Shown in pieces: positions 35,515-47,894 of a DNA stretch of 64,000 nucleotides (position 1 is the stretch's first letter; the number at the start of each line of letters is the position of its first letter). Position numbers and translations under genes: made by a program. The notes below the pieces were generated by a model. That model worked only from the letters and a program-made list of their open reading frames with translations, searched no databases and was not told where the DNA came from. This DNA comes from Notolepis coatsorum (Eukaryota; Chordata; Actinopteri; Aulopiformes; Paralepididae). The DNA lies in assembly GCA_963971535.1 (NCBI GenBank), contig OZ020590.1, forward strand, positions 149,061,680 through 149,125,679. Reading direction: 5' to 3'.

Positions 35515-37095
35515 AACTTAAAAAATTACAGGCCAAACAGGTCCACTGACAATGCGGTCTCCCAAGTACTGCACAGCACCCTCTCTCACCTAGACTGCCA
35601 GAAGGGGGGCTATGTGAGACTGTTGTTCATTGACTATAGTTCAGCGTTCAACACCATAGTCCCCACCAGACTGGTGGACAAGCTGATCGAGCTGGGTCTG
35701 AGCTCTGCTCTGAGCGCCTGGATACTGGACTTTCTGAGTGAAAGGCGGCAGGCCCCAGGCGGTCAGGGTGGGGGGTCAGACCTCCAACACCATCACCTTG
35801 AGTATCGGGTCCCCCCAGGGCTGTGTCCTGAGCCCCCTGCTGTATTCACTATACACACATGATTGTGTGGCCAAGTTCAGCTCCAACTCCATAGTGAAGT
35901 TTGCGCACGACACAGTGGTGGTGGGGCTGATCTCTGACAACGATGAGAAGGCCTACCGGGAGGAGGTTGAGGTACTGGAATGCTGGTGCCAGGACAACAG
36001 CCTGCTCCTGAACATTGGTAAAACCAAGGAGCTGATCGTGGATTTTAGGAGAACACAGCAGGGGACACACACCACGGAGGATAAACGGGGCTACCGTGGA
36101 CAGGGTGAGCAGCTTCAAGTACCTGGGTGTCCACATCTCAGAGGATCCGACATGGACAACACACAGACTGAGTCGTAAAGAAGGCAAAGCAGCGCCTCTA
36201 CCACCTGAGACAGTTAAGGAAGTTCAGAGTATCGGGGAAGATACTCCAGTCCTTCTACTCCGGAGCTGTAGAGAGCATCTTGACTGGAAACATCACTGCC
36301 TGGTATGGAAACAGCACGGCACAGGACAAGAAGGCCCTACAGAGAGTGGTGCGCTCAGCTGAGCGTACTACGGGTATTGCACTAGCACCCCTGCAGGTTC
36401 TATACAACAAGAGGTGCAAATCCAGAGCCTGCAGAATAATGAAAGACCCTCACCACCCCAACAACAGCCTGTACAAGCTGCTGCGGTCAGGCAAACGCCT
36501 GCCAACACCAGCAACTAGGACAGAGAGACTTCGGCTCAGCTTCTTCCCCCAGGCCATCAGAGTCTTGAACACTGAACTCTCCACACACAAGCACACATGA
36601 GCACACACAACACACACACTGTATACGCTCACACACTAGCAGTCACTTTAACATGAACACACACATGCTGCACACGCTCACACTCATGGTCACTTTACAC
36701 AATGAAAGGTCACTTTAAAAACAAGAACGGGAGTGGTTCTTGTATAGTAAACAGATGGATAGCAAGCTAGCATAAGGACACATAGTATAACTGTAGATTG
36801 TATAGTATAGCATTGTATAGTAGTGTACATAAGACCCAGTGCCTCATCCGTAGCTAACAGTGTATTGCACTATCGCAGGACCTAGCATGTCTTAACATGC
36901 TTTTTGTAAACTTCATGTACATATACCGGATATGTCTTTATTCTTATTACTTGTATTATTGCACAAATGTCTTATTCTCATCCTATTGGATTCTTATTAT
37001 TGTATTATTGGACAATCGTTGCGGGCAAGACCCCGCGCATTTCAATGTATACTTGTATGCCGTGACAAATAAAACTCTTGACTTGACTTGAAAAT
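35515..37095 (+). pseudogene. LINE with decayed reverse transcriptase
   Basis: Blocks in order on the plus strand, in shifting frames: [123 protein letters not shown]. This is the RT palm through C-terminus of a non-LTR retrotransposon. The catalytic F-A-D-D is F-A-H-D here (about 35899-35910) and at least three frame changes occur, so the copy cannot be active. The 3' end is near 37095 with a TTGACTTGACTTGA tail. Confidence 0.88.
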
Positions 37096-37934
37096 TATGA
37101 AGCTCGCTAAACAATTAGACTGTAGATCAGGATTTACATCTCAATAGTACATGGATGTTCCCGGTTGAACCAAATTCAGTTTGAATGACTAATATTAATA
37201 ATATTTCTCTTATGGGACAGCTGCAAAACCAAGGCTGCCCTCCCCTGCAGAGAGAGATATAGCAGGAAACAAAAAATAAATAAATAAAAAAAACACGTGA
37301 CTTTGAGAGCCAAAGCTCTTAGAGAATAATCGAAGACTTTTTACAAGAATGAAACATAATCTCAGGAGGGTCATACATAACCAAGCTCTTCACCGCAATG
37401 TACATGTGCCTTACATGTGACAAGACAAAAACTTGAAACTTGGCTGTATGCTATAGGCCTCTCTAAAACTACATTCCAATCCATCATAGTGACAGGTGAT
37501 AAGCCCCATATTGCCTCTCACATCCCTGGAATGATGGACTTGACTTGATAAGTATTACATAGTATTACTACTACATATTATATAGTATCAATCAACATAG
37601 TATTACATGTTTATTGTATGAACAAGTCACTTTTGCCTTCCCACAGATATCGATTATAATAGCCAAATGTCATATCTAAACGTTGATACCCTGGTCTCTC
37701 TCTGCGAATTTAAATCTGTATTACATAACTTCCTACAAGAAGAATGTCGCTGCTTTCTGTAGTCTGGTCCCAACTGCAAAACTGCAAAATTACTGTATTA
37801 CCCTGTATTTTACTGTCATACACTTTTACAATTATGTAGACTATTCTGTTTTGTGTTTACATGTGATGTATTGTATACACGCACTTTTATTATGTTCTTG
37901 TGTGATGTACCGCACATCTTATTGCTGTCTGATA

Positions 37935-38040
37935 TATTGCAAATGTTATTGCTGTCATCTTGGCCAGGTCTCCCTTGCAAAAGAGATATTGTATCTCAAT
38001 GGGACTTCCTGGTTAAATAAAGGTTAAAAAAAAAAGAAAA
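37935..38040 (+). repeat. CR1-like LINE 3' tail
   Basis: CATCTTGGCCAGGTCTCCC, GATATTGTATCTCAATGGGA and CCTGGTTAAATAAAGG form the same 3' end as at 33450-33535. Only the tail is kept, plus an A-rich run. Confidence 0.75.
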
Positions 38041-38223
38041 AAAATCTATTACCAAATATTTTTTAGATGATATTGTAATGTCTGTAGTGCGTGTTTTAAC
38101 TTGCCTCATTTAGTCGAATCTCAGGTGGTGCTCCTCTCTCTCTCCGCCATCCAATACCCGGGCTGGTCCAGTCTGATGGTTCCTCTCGGTCGTCCCACGT
38201 GGTTCTCTTTCGCTGTACTCATT

Positions 38224-38423
38224 GGGTCTCATTCACCAAGGACTTACGACAAAAAAGGGCTTTCTATTAGGGCCATTTGAGACCTTCTCGGGGCGATTTT
38301 GTAATATATTGTCTATATATATATATATATATATATAGTCTATATTCATGTCTTGCCCGAAAAGGTCTCAAATGGCCCTAAGAGAAACCCCTTTTGTCGT
38401 AAGTCCGTTGGAGAACGAGACCC
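38224..38423. mobile_element. Palindromic MITE with a TA core
   Basis: Starts GGGTCTCATTCACCAAGGAC and ends GTCCGTTGGAGAACGAGACCC; the arms pair along most of their length around a central TA run. ATT flanks both ends (38221-38223, 38424-38426), a possible 3-bp target duplication. Confidence 0.75.
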
Positions 38424-38429
38424 ATTGTT

Positions 38430-39560
38430 CTTGTTCTGGTTCGCTTCACAACTGAAACAGGCTCGGTTGCAAAAACACTCGCTATGTTTGCTATAAACCG
38501 TATTTTCCTCTGCTGAAGGAGGATTGGTTACCTTAAAGAGGTTGGTGACAGCTTCGATAATTTCTTTGTCCAGCGACAAGGTTGCCGTCCCATTGCTGGG
38601 TGGTGGTGTGCTGTAGCTGTAAAAGTCCAGTGATACTATTAGGCTCTGGGGTGCTGTCCCTATTATGATGGTTTCAGCTGCGTCCCATAGCTGGGTGGTG
38701 GTCCGTAGCTGCAGAGTGGAGCAGGCGCCTCTGCTGTCATGGCTGTCCGGGTAGGGTCTCTGCCTCCTAGTCCTGGAGCAGTGGCGTCAGCTGCCTCTGG
38801 TTCTGGAGCAGTGGGTCCGGCGGACATTGGTTTGGCATCGAGATGGAGGAGTCCCCCCTGAGAAACGACAAAGAAGGGATAGATATATGGGAGAGAGATG
38901 TTGCGAGTGTCCTCACATTTTCCTCACTACCAGACATCTTTTTATTAATCCCCCCCCCCCAAATTTTTTCACTTTCACTCACATTTTCACACACCGATGG
39001 CACCCAGTTTTACAGTGCAATACAATTGTTCTGGATTACTGTTTAACAATTCAAAGTAGTCTTTACCTTCTCGGTTTGGTATCCACAGTTTAAAACTCCT
39101 GTTTGATACCCCCTTCGACCTCCCTCTCAGGGCGCAGTTCCCTCTCTCAGGGTGAAGTTCTAGGCCTGGGTCCTACACAGTTTTAAAGCCCGACAGTCTT
39201 TCTTGTTTGATACAGTTTAATACCAGACAGTTTTGAACCTGTAATAAAAAGCAATAGACCGTAAAATAGTACCCTCTCTTCTTCTTTTTAGTCTCTAATT
39301 AAAATATTTTCTAAGAGAATGATTCATACTCCTTAAACCCAATCATACATATTTTACACTGTCAGAACCAAAGTTTCTTCCTCATAATATCTTACATTAT
39401 AGCTTTTCCCCGATTCCCAAATAGCAGAGAAGCTCAAACTATGGGTAAGTTTTTCTAACTTACCTTCTTAATAGACCAAACTCTAGGAGCAGGGCACCTA
39501 CCCATTTCCGTTGAGTTTTATCAAAAGTCCAGTTCTAACCATACTTCTTAGAACAAGTCA
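38430..39560. other. Unassigned region with a short open frame
   Basis: On the minus strand around 38500-38650 the sequence can be read as IVSLDFYSYSTPPPSNGTATLSLDKEIIE-type peptide (in parts: LDFYSYSTPPPSNG, LSLDKEIIEAVTNLF). It resembles real coding sequence in composition, but I do not recognise it and see no convincing splice context. Nothing else is identified up to the SINE at 39566. Confidence 0.35.
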
Positions 39561-39565
39561 CAAAC

Positions 39566-40032
39566 GAGGCGGTTAGGTGGCCGAGCGGAGATTGCGTTCG
39601 TCACCAGCCCCGGAGCTGTGAGCTGGATTCGCCTGTTCGAATCCAGCTCACAGCTCCGGGGTTGTCACCAGCTTGGCTGGCCGTCTGCACTAATACAATT
39701 GGCTGTATTAGAGGGTGGGAGAAGCTGGCGGGGTGGGTCCGGGTCGTTGTAAACAGCGACTCCTACAGTTCGGTCGGGGCGCCTGCTAAGCGCGGATAGG
39801 ACTCGAGGGGGATAGTGTGGTCCTCCCACACGCTACGCCCTCTCGATGAGAATCCGCGCTGCCAGGTGAAAAGAAGCGGTGATTGGCTGGACGTGTGTCG
39901 GAGGAAGCACGTGGTAGCCTCCACTCTCCCAGATGATCTGACTGTGGGGGGTAAGTGCGCAGCGACCAGGAAGGGACTGGGAATTGGCATACGACTAACA
40001 TTGGGATGGGAGAAAATCGGAGGAAAATGGAG

Positions 40033-40062
<30 letters not shown>
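39566..40062 (+). mobile_element. Long tRNA-derived SINE (SINE-B), fullest copy
   Basis: The head GAGGCGGTTAGGTGGCCGAG carries a hairpin (CCCCGGAGCTGTGAGCTGGA paired with CCAGCTCACAGCTCCGGGG). The body matches the copies at 29662 and 21206 and ends in an A-run of over 30. AGAACAAGTCACAAAC flanks it at 39550-39565 and 40063-40078, a 16-bp target duplication. Confidence 0.93.
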
Positions 40063-40067
<5 letters not shown>

Positions 40068-40144
40068 AAGTCACAAACAAGCAAGGCAGCCGTCTCTTCC
40101 TTTGAGTCTTTTTGAACAGGTCAGGTCGTGTATGAACAACTGAA

Positions 40145-40500
40145 ACAGGTCAACACCCGCCTCACCTTCTCCATCCCATAGGTACGTTAGAGCGGTCGGG
40201 TACATGGTGTCCTGCCTCAATCAATTAGTCTTTCAACAGGTCAACACCCCCGCCTCACCTTCTCCGTCCCGTAGGTACGTTAGAGCGGTCGGGTACATGG
40301 TGTCCTGCCTCAATTAGTCTTTCAACAGGTCAACACCCCCGCCTCACCTTCTCCATCCCGTAGGTACGTTAGAGCGGTCGGGTACATGGTGTCCTGCCTC
40401 AATCAATTAGTCTTTCAACAGGTCAACACCCCCGCCTCACCTTCTCCATCCCGTAGGTACGTTAGAGCGGTCGGGTACATGATGTCCCGCTTGCTATCCG
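40145..40500. repeat. About 90-bp tandem repeat, four copies
   Basis: The unit holds CAACAGGTCAACACCCCCGC, CTCACCTTCTCCATCCCGTAG, GTACGTTAGAGCGGTCGGG and TACATGGTGTCCTGCCTCAA. Copies differ by a few bases and by presence of TCAA. Each contains a good-looking AG|GTACG mixture of acceptor and donor, probably by chance. Confidence 0.9.
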
Positions 40501-40960
40501 TGGGAAAAACCAACCGAAACAGGTCATACAGACTAAAATGGACCAGTTCTAAATGAACCCTCACAGAACAGAGCAGTGCCCTACAGATCTTTGAATTTCT
40601 CAAAGTCCAGTCCACCATACTTCTGGGCTGTTGCTTGAACTATTTGGAGTACCCCTCTCTACCCTCATTTTCTTTTGAAAATACTGCAGTTTGATCAGGT
40701 AAAGTCCTGACCTTCTTCATAGGATACTCATGAAAACCCACAGCTAGTCTTCAAGTACACAGTAATATACATGAATTGAAAACAATAGCTCTGACAGGTA
40801 CCATGTCCTAGTTTAGACCTCTAATTTTAATTTAAAACAAAATGTTTAGACAGAATCTGAATTTAAACAGCTCACCAGATAATCCGGCTGGGTCTATGAC
40901 CTTGCACACTTTTTAGCCCGCTGATGGTCAACCTCTGCATCCCATAAACTCGTCGCCAAT

Positions 40961-41025
40961 CTGTTGTGGAATATTTAAAATCGGTCAAGACAGTAAACTG
41001 TAGAAATTCAGATGAGTCAAATTGT
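40961..41025. repeat. Dispersed repeat, pair with 33983-34047
   Basis: Near-identical partner of the repeat at 33983-34047 in the same orientation; see there. A LINE-type tail (GCGCTATACAAATAAAATGA) follows at about 41083. Confidence 0.75.
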
Positions 41026-41109
41026 ATAAAAAGCACATTTCCCCGAATGTTGCCATGTTCAGCGACTTCGGGTTCCTGAGAAGCGCTATACAAATAAAAT
41101 GAATTATTA

Positions 41110-42325
41110 TTATGTTAAGTCTATAGGTGTAATGTATGTGTAAATACAGACTGGTGGCAAAGTAAAGGTCAGGTCGCGCTTGTAAATGAGACTGTCTCAA
41201 TGAGATTTGTACCTGTAAATAAAGGTTTGAAATTAAATGAAAGGAAAGAACATACATTTCCAGTAGAAATTCTGTTTGACCACTAGGTGTCAGTATAATG
41301 TTATACAACTGTCTTCAGTACATGTTTGCTTGATTTTTTAAACATGTATATTTAAGAATTGAAGAAAAATGCACCAGCCGCCATTGGACCGAGCTGTAAT
41401 CTGTATTTATGTAATGAAAGGAAATGGAATGCAATAACGGGACATTCAACAGTATTTTGGTGTCTTATGAACCCAGGTGGGTTGGGCATTTTGTGTGTAG
41501 CCAGATGTGCCAGCAGGGCTTAGTGCTATTAAAGACCACCTCCAGTGTCCTCATCACACCATTTAAACTCCTGTCTCAAAAAGGGATATGATTAGTGTCA
41601 CCAGTTATAAACCCAATATCAGTCCGTTTCACCTGTGGGGAGACATCGGTGTTACATTCAACTGGTCAGAGACCAGTTGGTTCCCATTTCCCCCTGTAAG
41701 TTAATGTTTTTTTTCCCATGGTATGTTTTGAACATTTTCAAATGGTTGATGAAGTCACTCGAGTTCCACTTTAAGCCTCCATGATGTATATGCGACGGTG
41801 GCCAACTCAAGTCACATAGAACTTACTCTTAAGAATGGCAGCAATAATTTAATTGGTTTGCACCGTATAAAGTGCAGAGTGCATGATTACTGTAAAACCA
41901 AATAAAGACTAATTGTTTGCAGACTACGCCACTTTTGTTTTTGAGGTTAAAGTCCCCGGGTGACCATTTAAATTAAAATACATGATATAGGATACACATA
42001 GGTTCATTTCTTATATACCAGGTGAAAGCAAAACAACCTTTACATGGCAGGAGAGAGACTGACACTGAACCCGTTCATGCATGTAGAAATATATATATTT
42101 ATTATAACAAAAATATATTTATAAGGATCTAATAACACGGTAAATTACAATACAAAATACAATACACAACCCTATGGCGCCAACTAATTAAATAAACCAA
42201 TAACTATTGTCAAATAATTGAGGCTACAAAATGTACAATACAGCAGTGTGCAAATAAGCGTAGTGCAAAGCCAGCAGTCTCGTGTGGGTGAACTGTGTGT
42301 GTGCATGAAAGATGCTGTCTGCGTC
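41110..42325. other. No gene recognised
   Basis: Intergenic sequence. A short CR1-like tail (GTCTCAATGAGATTTGTACC) is visible at about 41198; otherwise nothing is identified. Confidence 0.5.
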
Positions 42326-42327
42326 CT

Positions 42328-42686
42328 CCCTAACGCACTTTCACTTCCGTGTTCGGGTTCCGCGATCTGATTGGCCACTGACGTTTCTCTCAGCGGCAAT
42401 CGCGTTATGCCTAGTTCTATGACTGGTTAAGCTTGGCGACTCTTTCGAAGTTGGTTAAGGTTAGAGTTTGGTTTAGAGCAGGGCGATAGATCACCAGCCC
42501 TGTTTCCAAACTCTAACCTTAACCAACTTCGAAAGAGTCGCCAAGCTTAACCAGTGATAGAACTAGGCGTTAGCTAGCTAGCAGGCTGTTAAGAGGCATA
42601 ACTAGGCGTAACGCGATTGGCGCTGATAAACATCAGTGGAACATCAGATTGCGGAACCCGAATGCGGAAGTGAAAGTGCGTTAGGG
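42328..42686. mobile_element. Long inverted repeat / foldback element
   Basis: The left end CCCTAACGCACTTTCACTTCC returns inverted at 42666-42686. Inside, GCAATCGCGTTATGCCTAG pairs with CTAGGCGTAACGCGATTGGC, and AGCTTGGCGACTCTTTCGAAG pairs with CTTCGAAAGAGTCGCCAAGCT (each written in 20-base or shorter parts). The whole could fold into one long hairpin. No clear target duplication, so the superfamily is open. Confidence 0.75.
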
Positions 42687-42689
42687 AAA

Positions 42690-43535
42690 ATATACACGCA
42701 TCCCCCTCAGACCTGCAATTACAAAGCGACGGCAGTCTTCCCGTTCGAACAGCCTATAGCGGCGACAGCTCTAACAGGTGTTGGTAATCATGGACAGTAC
42801 ACCATTCTTGTAATACTTACACACGCGACCGGTTTGACCTGGTCACTACGTAGATCAGGAGTACGACGTAGTGTATCTGCAGACACCCTCTGGTCGAATC
42901 GCAGTGTCCAATTAGTGGCGGAAGTCAGTAGGCAATGTCCGGGGAAAACAAAGTTATTGCACAAAAAAGAATAACCAAAATCACAGTAATGTGAATGACA
43001 AAGAGAAATAATACAGATAGTTATGTAAATATAAAATAAAGAGTAAAAAAAAAAAAAAAATCTGACACCTGTTACACTCCCCTCCACTTTTCCATTAGCA
43101 GTCCCTTGCAACGGCTTTCACATAGGTGGATTTCCCAGGTTGGCTCTATCCGAGCGCCGAGGCCCAACAGGATCCCCGGGAACCGGGAAAAACCCATAGC
43201 ATTGGGGTACTACTACGGGTCTCATTGGGCTTGGCACCGGTACAGGACCCGCTGGGGACTGCCTAGGGGCTATGCACTTTAATTATTTTGCCCTTTTTTG
43301 AGGGCACTCCATCCACCCTCCCCTCTTCGGGGGACAACTTTAATATACATTTTAACTATTTACAGTGCTAAATAAAATAAAAAGTGTAGTAAAATAAGAA
43401 AAAATAGTGACATTTCATTGTCCTCTCGGAGGGGGGGGAACTCGGACTAGACATTGACAAACAAATCACAACTAAGGACAATGAAGGACAACCACGAATA
43501 CACATGACATTTTCAATGCATTACGATGAATTGTC
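42690..43535. other. No gene recognised
   Basis: Unassigned sequence with an A-run near 43048. It may include the 3' part of the broken Gypsy element next to it, but no LTR pair was found. Confidence 0.4.
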
Positions 43536-43539
43536 CTCT

Positions 43540-44050
43540 CCATCCCTCCTTTCTCCGGTCGAATGCGGTAGACCACCCAAGCATCCCCAACACTACAAAT
43601 GGCTGGGGGTCCCACCATGTGCCCAGCTTCCCTTGTCCCCGTCTGTTCCTATTTCGTACCCATACACGTTCCCCTGGTAACCTCTGCGATCATAGATGCG
43701 CTTTCGCTGTGCTGCCACTCCTCCCAACCTCTGCCCTGCGGTTTGGTAGGCAGTAGCCATCCGCTGCTGGTGGTCCTGGACCCAATCTCCCACTCCCATC
43801 TGCATCTGTGAAGGGGGTAGCCCTAATTCAACATCCACAGGGCGCCGCAGGTGGCTGCCAAACATAAAAAATGATGGGGCATAGCATGTCGCACTGTGGA
43901 CCGTATTGTTTTATACGCATGGACCAATTCAGATAAGTGCTCGGGCCAACGACCTTGCTTATCATTGTCTAAGGACCGCAACATGTTTAACAGGGTCTGA
44001 TTAAATCTCTCCACCCGACCAATACCAGCCGGCTGGTAAGGAGTGGGGCG
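43540..44050 (-). mobile_element. Broken Ty3/Gypsy fragment (integrase end)
   Basis: The minus strand has blocks of a Gypsy-type integrase C-terminal half: ERFNQTLLNMLRSLDND, WPEHLSELVHAY, then RRPVDVELGLPPSQ and YDRRGYQGNVY. No gag, protease, RT or LTR is seen nearby. It is an old fossil with several breaks and does not belong to the element at 5541-10504. Confidence 0.8.
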
Positions 44051-44234
44051 ACTCTAGCCTATTTATAATATTTTACTCACACATGTAGTGTCCAACTTCA
44101 ATCAATATCTGAAAAAAATTTAAATTATATACTACTAACCTTTGTACTGTCTTTTACTATTATGCACTTTGCTACTAAGTAATCTACCTTGCCTATACTA
44201 CTATGCACTCAAGACTGTAGCACTCAAATTCCAC

Positions 44235-44340
44235 AATGTTACTTACCCTTAGCTGCCAGGGTTGTACCCTTCCTGCTGTCTTGCAGAACTTGTAAGTGGC
44301 TTTGGATAAAAGTGTCAGCTAAATGACTAAATGTAAACTG
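44235..44340 (+). repeat. Retroposon tail, inverted partner at 44690-44815
   Basis: CTTAGCTGCCAGGGTTGTACC, CTTCCTGCTGT and GGCTTTGGATAAAAGTGTCAG end in AAATGACTAAATGTAAA, a tail form common in fish retroposons. The inverted copy lies about 350 bp downstream. Confidence 0.65.
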
Positions 44341-44689
44341 CCATTAGAGTCTAGAGGCTGCCTCAGCTGCCTGCAAGAAGAGCACTGCAGACATTTAGGT
44401 GTACACTGTACTTCAGAGAAAAAAAAACGAATGCTAGAATTAACACAGACCTCTAGTAGCATACTAGTAGTATGTCAAGCTGAGCACAAATAGTAGCCAA
44501 GCCAATAGCTGAAGATGCAGCACAAACACAAGTTGTCAGATGTGCAAATGAACGCAATCAACATCCAAATAGAATATGACTCAATAAATGTATAGCAATA
44601 GGAAATAGGGTGATGTGTAGTTTAGACAAGATAGCGTACTAAACAACACATGTTATGGGATGCAGGGGTACAAGATAAAATTATAGTGA

Positions 44690-44815
44690 AGATTACATTT
44701 TACATTTAGCTGACGGTTATCCAAAGCAAATGACGAGTTCTGTACAACAGCAGGAAGGGTACAACTCTGGCAGCTAAGGGTACAACTCTGGCAGCTAAGG
44801 GTGGTCAGACAGTAA
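44690..44815 (-). repeat. Retroposon tail, inverted partner of 44235-44340
   Basis: TTTACATTTAGCTGACGG, AACAGCAGGAAGGGTACAAC and a duplicated CTCTGGCAGCTAAGGGTAC are the reverse complement of the upstream copy, so two copies lie head-to-head. Confidence 0.65.
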
Positions 44816-45171
44816 GATTGTTCGTCAAACAGTGTTGAACTTGAGTGTTACAGTCTTTAGTGCATAGTAGTATAGACATATTACCATAGTAGGTAGGTAT
44901 ATAGACATAAACTTAGATTATCAAAAACCTGCCTGTTTGTCAGGCCTTTTTATTTCTGTAGGCTATAATTACAATGTATTCCTTTGGAAGTAATTAGGAT
45001 ATTTGTTTTTAGAAAGACTGGTTTAGACTCACAGATATGGAGGGTGCAGTAGATAAAGATTAAGAGGAAAAGACTGTCATGTTATGTAGTGGGACACCAA
45101 CCCAACTAACTTGGTCTTGACCTGGCTGAAGCCTCCCTGCCCCTAAAATGTTCATTCAATCAATCTGCACA

Positions 45172-45325
45172 GTGATTGATTGAAAGAAAATGTTATTAAC
45201 AGATTGCAGAATGGGTACAATACAGTACGGCTCAATACACACAATTGTTAAGGGGATGCAGACCAGAGAAAGACTTTCGTCTCGTTTACATCAGGGTCCC
45301 CCATTTTCAATTCATAATGAATTGT
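45172..45325 (-). repeat. LINE-A 3' tail
   Basis: GATTGCAGAATGGGTACAAT, GTTAAGGGGATGCAGACCAG and CATCAGGGTCCCCCATTTTC are the antisense of the LINE-A end; the TTGA-type run is reduced to TGATTGATTG. Confidence 0.75.
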
Positions 45326-46249
45326 AAGTAAGGGTGCAACTTGCTCCGTGCAATCCATTCTTTGTGGATCTAACCCCATGTGTTGCAATGCGCAGGACTG
45401 TACAGCATCAGGACACCTGGGACCATAGATATATATAAACACTAGATGACTCACCCGCGCTGCTGGCCAACGGAGACCGACGTTGCCACAAGGTGGCCAT
45501 CTTGCTGCAGGGCAGTACGCCCACTCATAACATGAATGTCTATAGTGCATGTACTATTGAAATAACCATAGCTTTTCAACCGTTTGGTTTGTTAAAAACG
45601 TCAGAGATGTAGTCATCATACTGCATACTTATAATGGACTTTCATATACAAAAGAAAAACCTTAATAACGTTTGTAATAAACCAAACAGTTTGTAAATCA
45701 GTCAAGATTTCAGCGAGTTAAGAGTATTTTTGTTTGTGCAGATCATTCACTTTAACAGAATAGTCCACCGAAGCAAGATGGCCACCCGTGAGCGACGCTG
45801 GAGACTCCGCCTTGAGCCATCTACACAGTAAAAATTGCAGTGTCAAATTAACACTTAACCTGTTAATCTGTAGACTGTTTTCGCCTAAAAGGTACATGCC
45901 TAAGTAAATGGAAGATTGCATCCACTTCTGCATGTTCTTGGTATCTAGGAACATCTAGGGACCTGGGGGTATGTATTTCCAGTGTCAGAAATATTGTGTC
46001 TGTTACTAGGCTGAGTAAATTGTAATGAATAAATTAATTATGATTTTGATGATGATCAAAAATTGATACAGGGCACGAGAAAATGCTCACCGAGCTCATT
46101 CACCACCTTATTGAGATCATGTGTACAAAAAATCTAAGCAAATGAACCGCGGGAATTAAACAGAAGGATTTGTAGATACAGTAATTAATGATAATCGACT
46201 TTAATTATAAATTCATATTTGACCTTGAACTTGACCTTATTATGGCCAA

Positions 46250-47745
46250 ATCATACATCTATGGATAGGGAAAATGCTCCTCTTTCCAATGGCAGGGTTG
46301 AATCTGGATTTAGTAATTTCGTGCGGTTTTTACGATAATTAGCATTTTCCGATAAATTTGTATTTCCGATAAAACATATAAAACATCGGTAAAAATGAAA
46401 ATATACAATTTGACTACAGTTTTTGATAGGGTTATGGTCTTTACTCTTGGCTACAAAAAAATGTATTTAAAAACATTGACCTCTTAACATCCAAGGGCCC
46501 ACATGTGGACGATTCTTTGCCGACCTCTAGTGGCTCGGGTGTGCATTTCTTTTAATTAGAGCTGGGGCGTTAACGGCGTTAACGTGCTACTAGTATTGCG
46601 CGATAATATAATTAACGCATTAATCTTAAAAAAAAAATTAAAATTAAAATTTGTTTACCTTTATTTACCCATGGTAGGTTCTCTGAGCACAGATGCTCTT
46701 TTTCAGGAACGCCCTGCTTCACATTCACACAGTTCCATTCACACCTGGGAGCTGCCCAGTACAACCACAGTTGACACCATTGGCCACTGAGCAACTCCAC
46801 TGGAGCAGTTGATTTGCATTGGCAGGGTTTGGCCCTGTCTGGCACCCAACGGGAAAAATATATTAGGCACTATAAGTAGACACCGCTACATAAAACAAGC
46901 TGGTCTGCCTGAGTGACTGGTGGAATAAGGAGAAATAGAGATTGGACTGATTGAGTCAAGCCATGTCACATAGTTTGAAATGCTTCTTTCTGTTTTGCTC
47001 CTGAGAGTGTGCTAGATACTGTACTGGTAATATTATTTATTTGTGTTAACTTCTGAATAAAACAACTTATTAAACACAAGTACATCTTATTGAACATTAT
47101 TTTGATATTTCATTACCAATTATCATAGTAAAACAGCTTTTTCAAACAGTCTGTAATGCATTTTGGAAACGGGAGATGGGCTCATGGTGTAATGGGCCAC
47201 CTGGCCTGAGAAACATGAGGAAAGAAAAAGTAAGGACTTACTTCTGGTCATTATTTGGGTAGAACACATATTTTGAATGCCTTCGGCAGTTTTTTTTTTT
47301 TTTTTTAGTCATTTTAATCTAGATTAATCTAGATTAAATCCAGGATTGCAGATAGATTAATCTAGATTAAAAAAAATTATCTATGCCCACCTCTACTTTT
47401 AATACAATATATAGATAGAATTAAAGCCCTATTTGTTGCCTGTCGATTGCCCTTTCAGGTGACAAAATCCGTTCGGCGGTTCTCGAGTTACATGCCGATA
47501 TGTGAGGCGTGCCCCAAAGTACGCAAAAGTACACATTACCACCCCCGACTCCCGGGGCTCTAGCTCCGTCAATCATTTGGCGATCTCGAAAATCTTTGCA
47601 CAGAGTTGTAGCCAATGAGTGTGGCTTTCCAATGATACCCCATGATATGATAATTGGGGATCGAATATGGTCTCCATTGATCGATTTATGATAAAGAAAA
47701 GCAGGGTCCCCCGGGACCTTAAGGCTTAACAGGTTCAAATTTAAC
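46250..47745 (+). repeat. AACCTGTTAAGCC DNA repeat, split by a hAT element
   Basis: 46250-46548 and 47404-47745 share inverted blocks with 33590-33935 and end GGCTTAACAGGTTC. The hAT element 46557-47395 interrupts it. No coding sequence is seen. Confidence 0.55.
46557..47395. mobile_element. hAT-type non-autonomous DNA transposon (hAT-S)
   Basis: Starts TAGAGCTGGGGCG and ends TGCCCACCTCTA, an imperfect terminal inverted repeat. CTTTTAAT flanks it at 46549-46556 and 47396-47403, an 8-bp target duplication. The subterminal right end contains repeated TAATCTAGATTAAT motifs. No transposase frame is seen. About 90 bp of its right end recurs in the satellite spacers after 55.8 kb. Confidence 0.88.
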
Positions 47746-47894
47746 ACCATTCCAGAGTGTATATGACTCCAACTACGAATAGTGTTAAATTGACTCTTGC
47801 TCCTGTGTTAATCTTTTTTTTTGTTAAATCAACTCTAAATATAGTACACATTTAACAATCGCTTACACTGTATAGTGTTATTTAAACTTAACAC

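Noticed and set aside
43070-43540. LTR of the broken Gypsy fragment
   Set aside because: No second copy or terminal TG/CA pair with target duplication could be found in the window.
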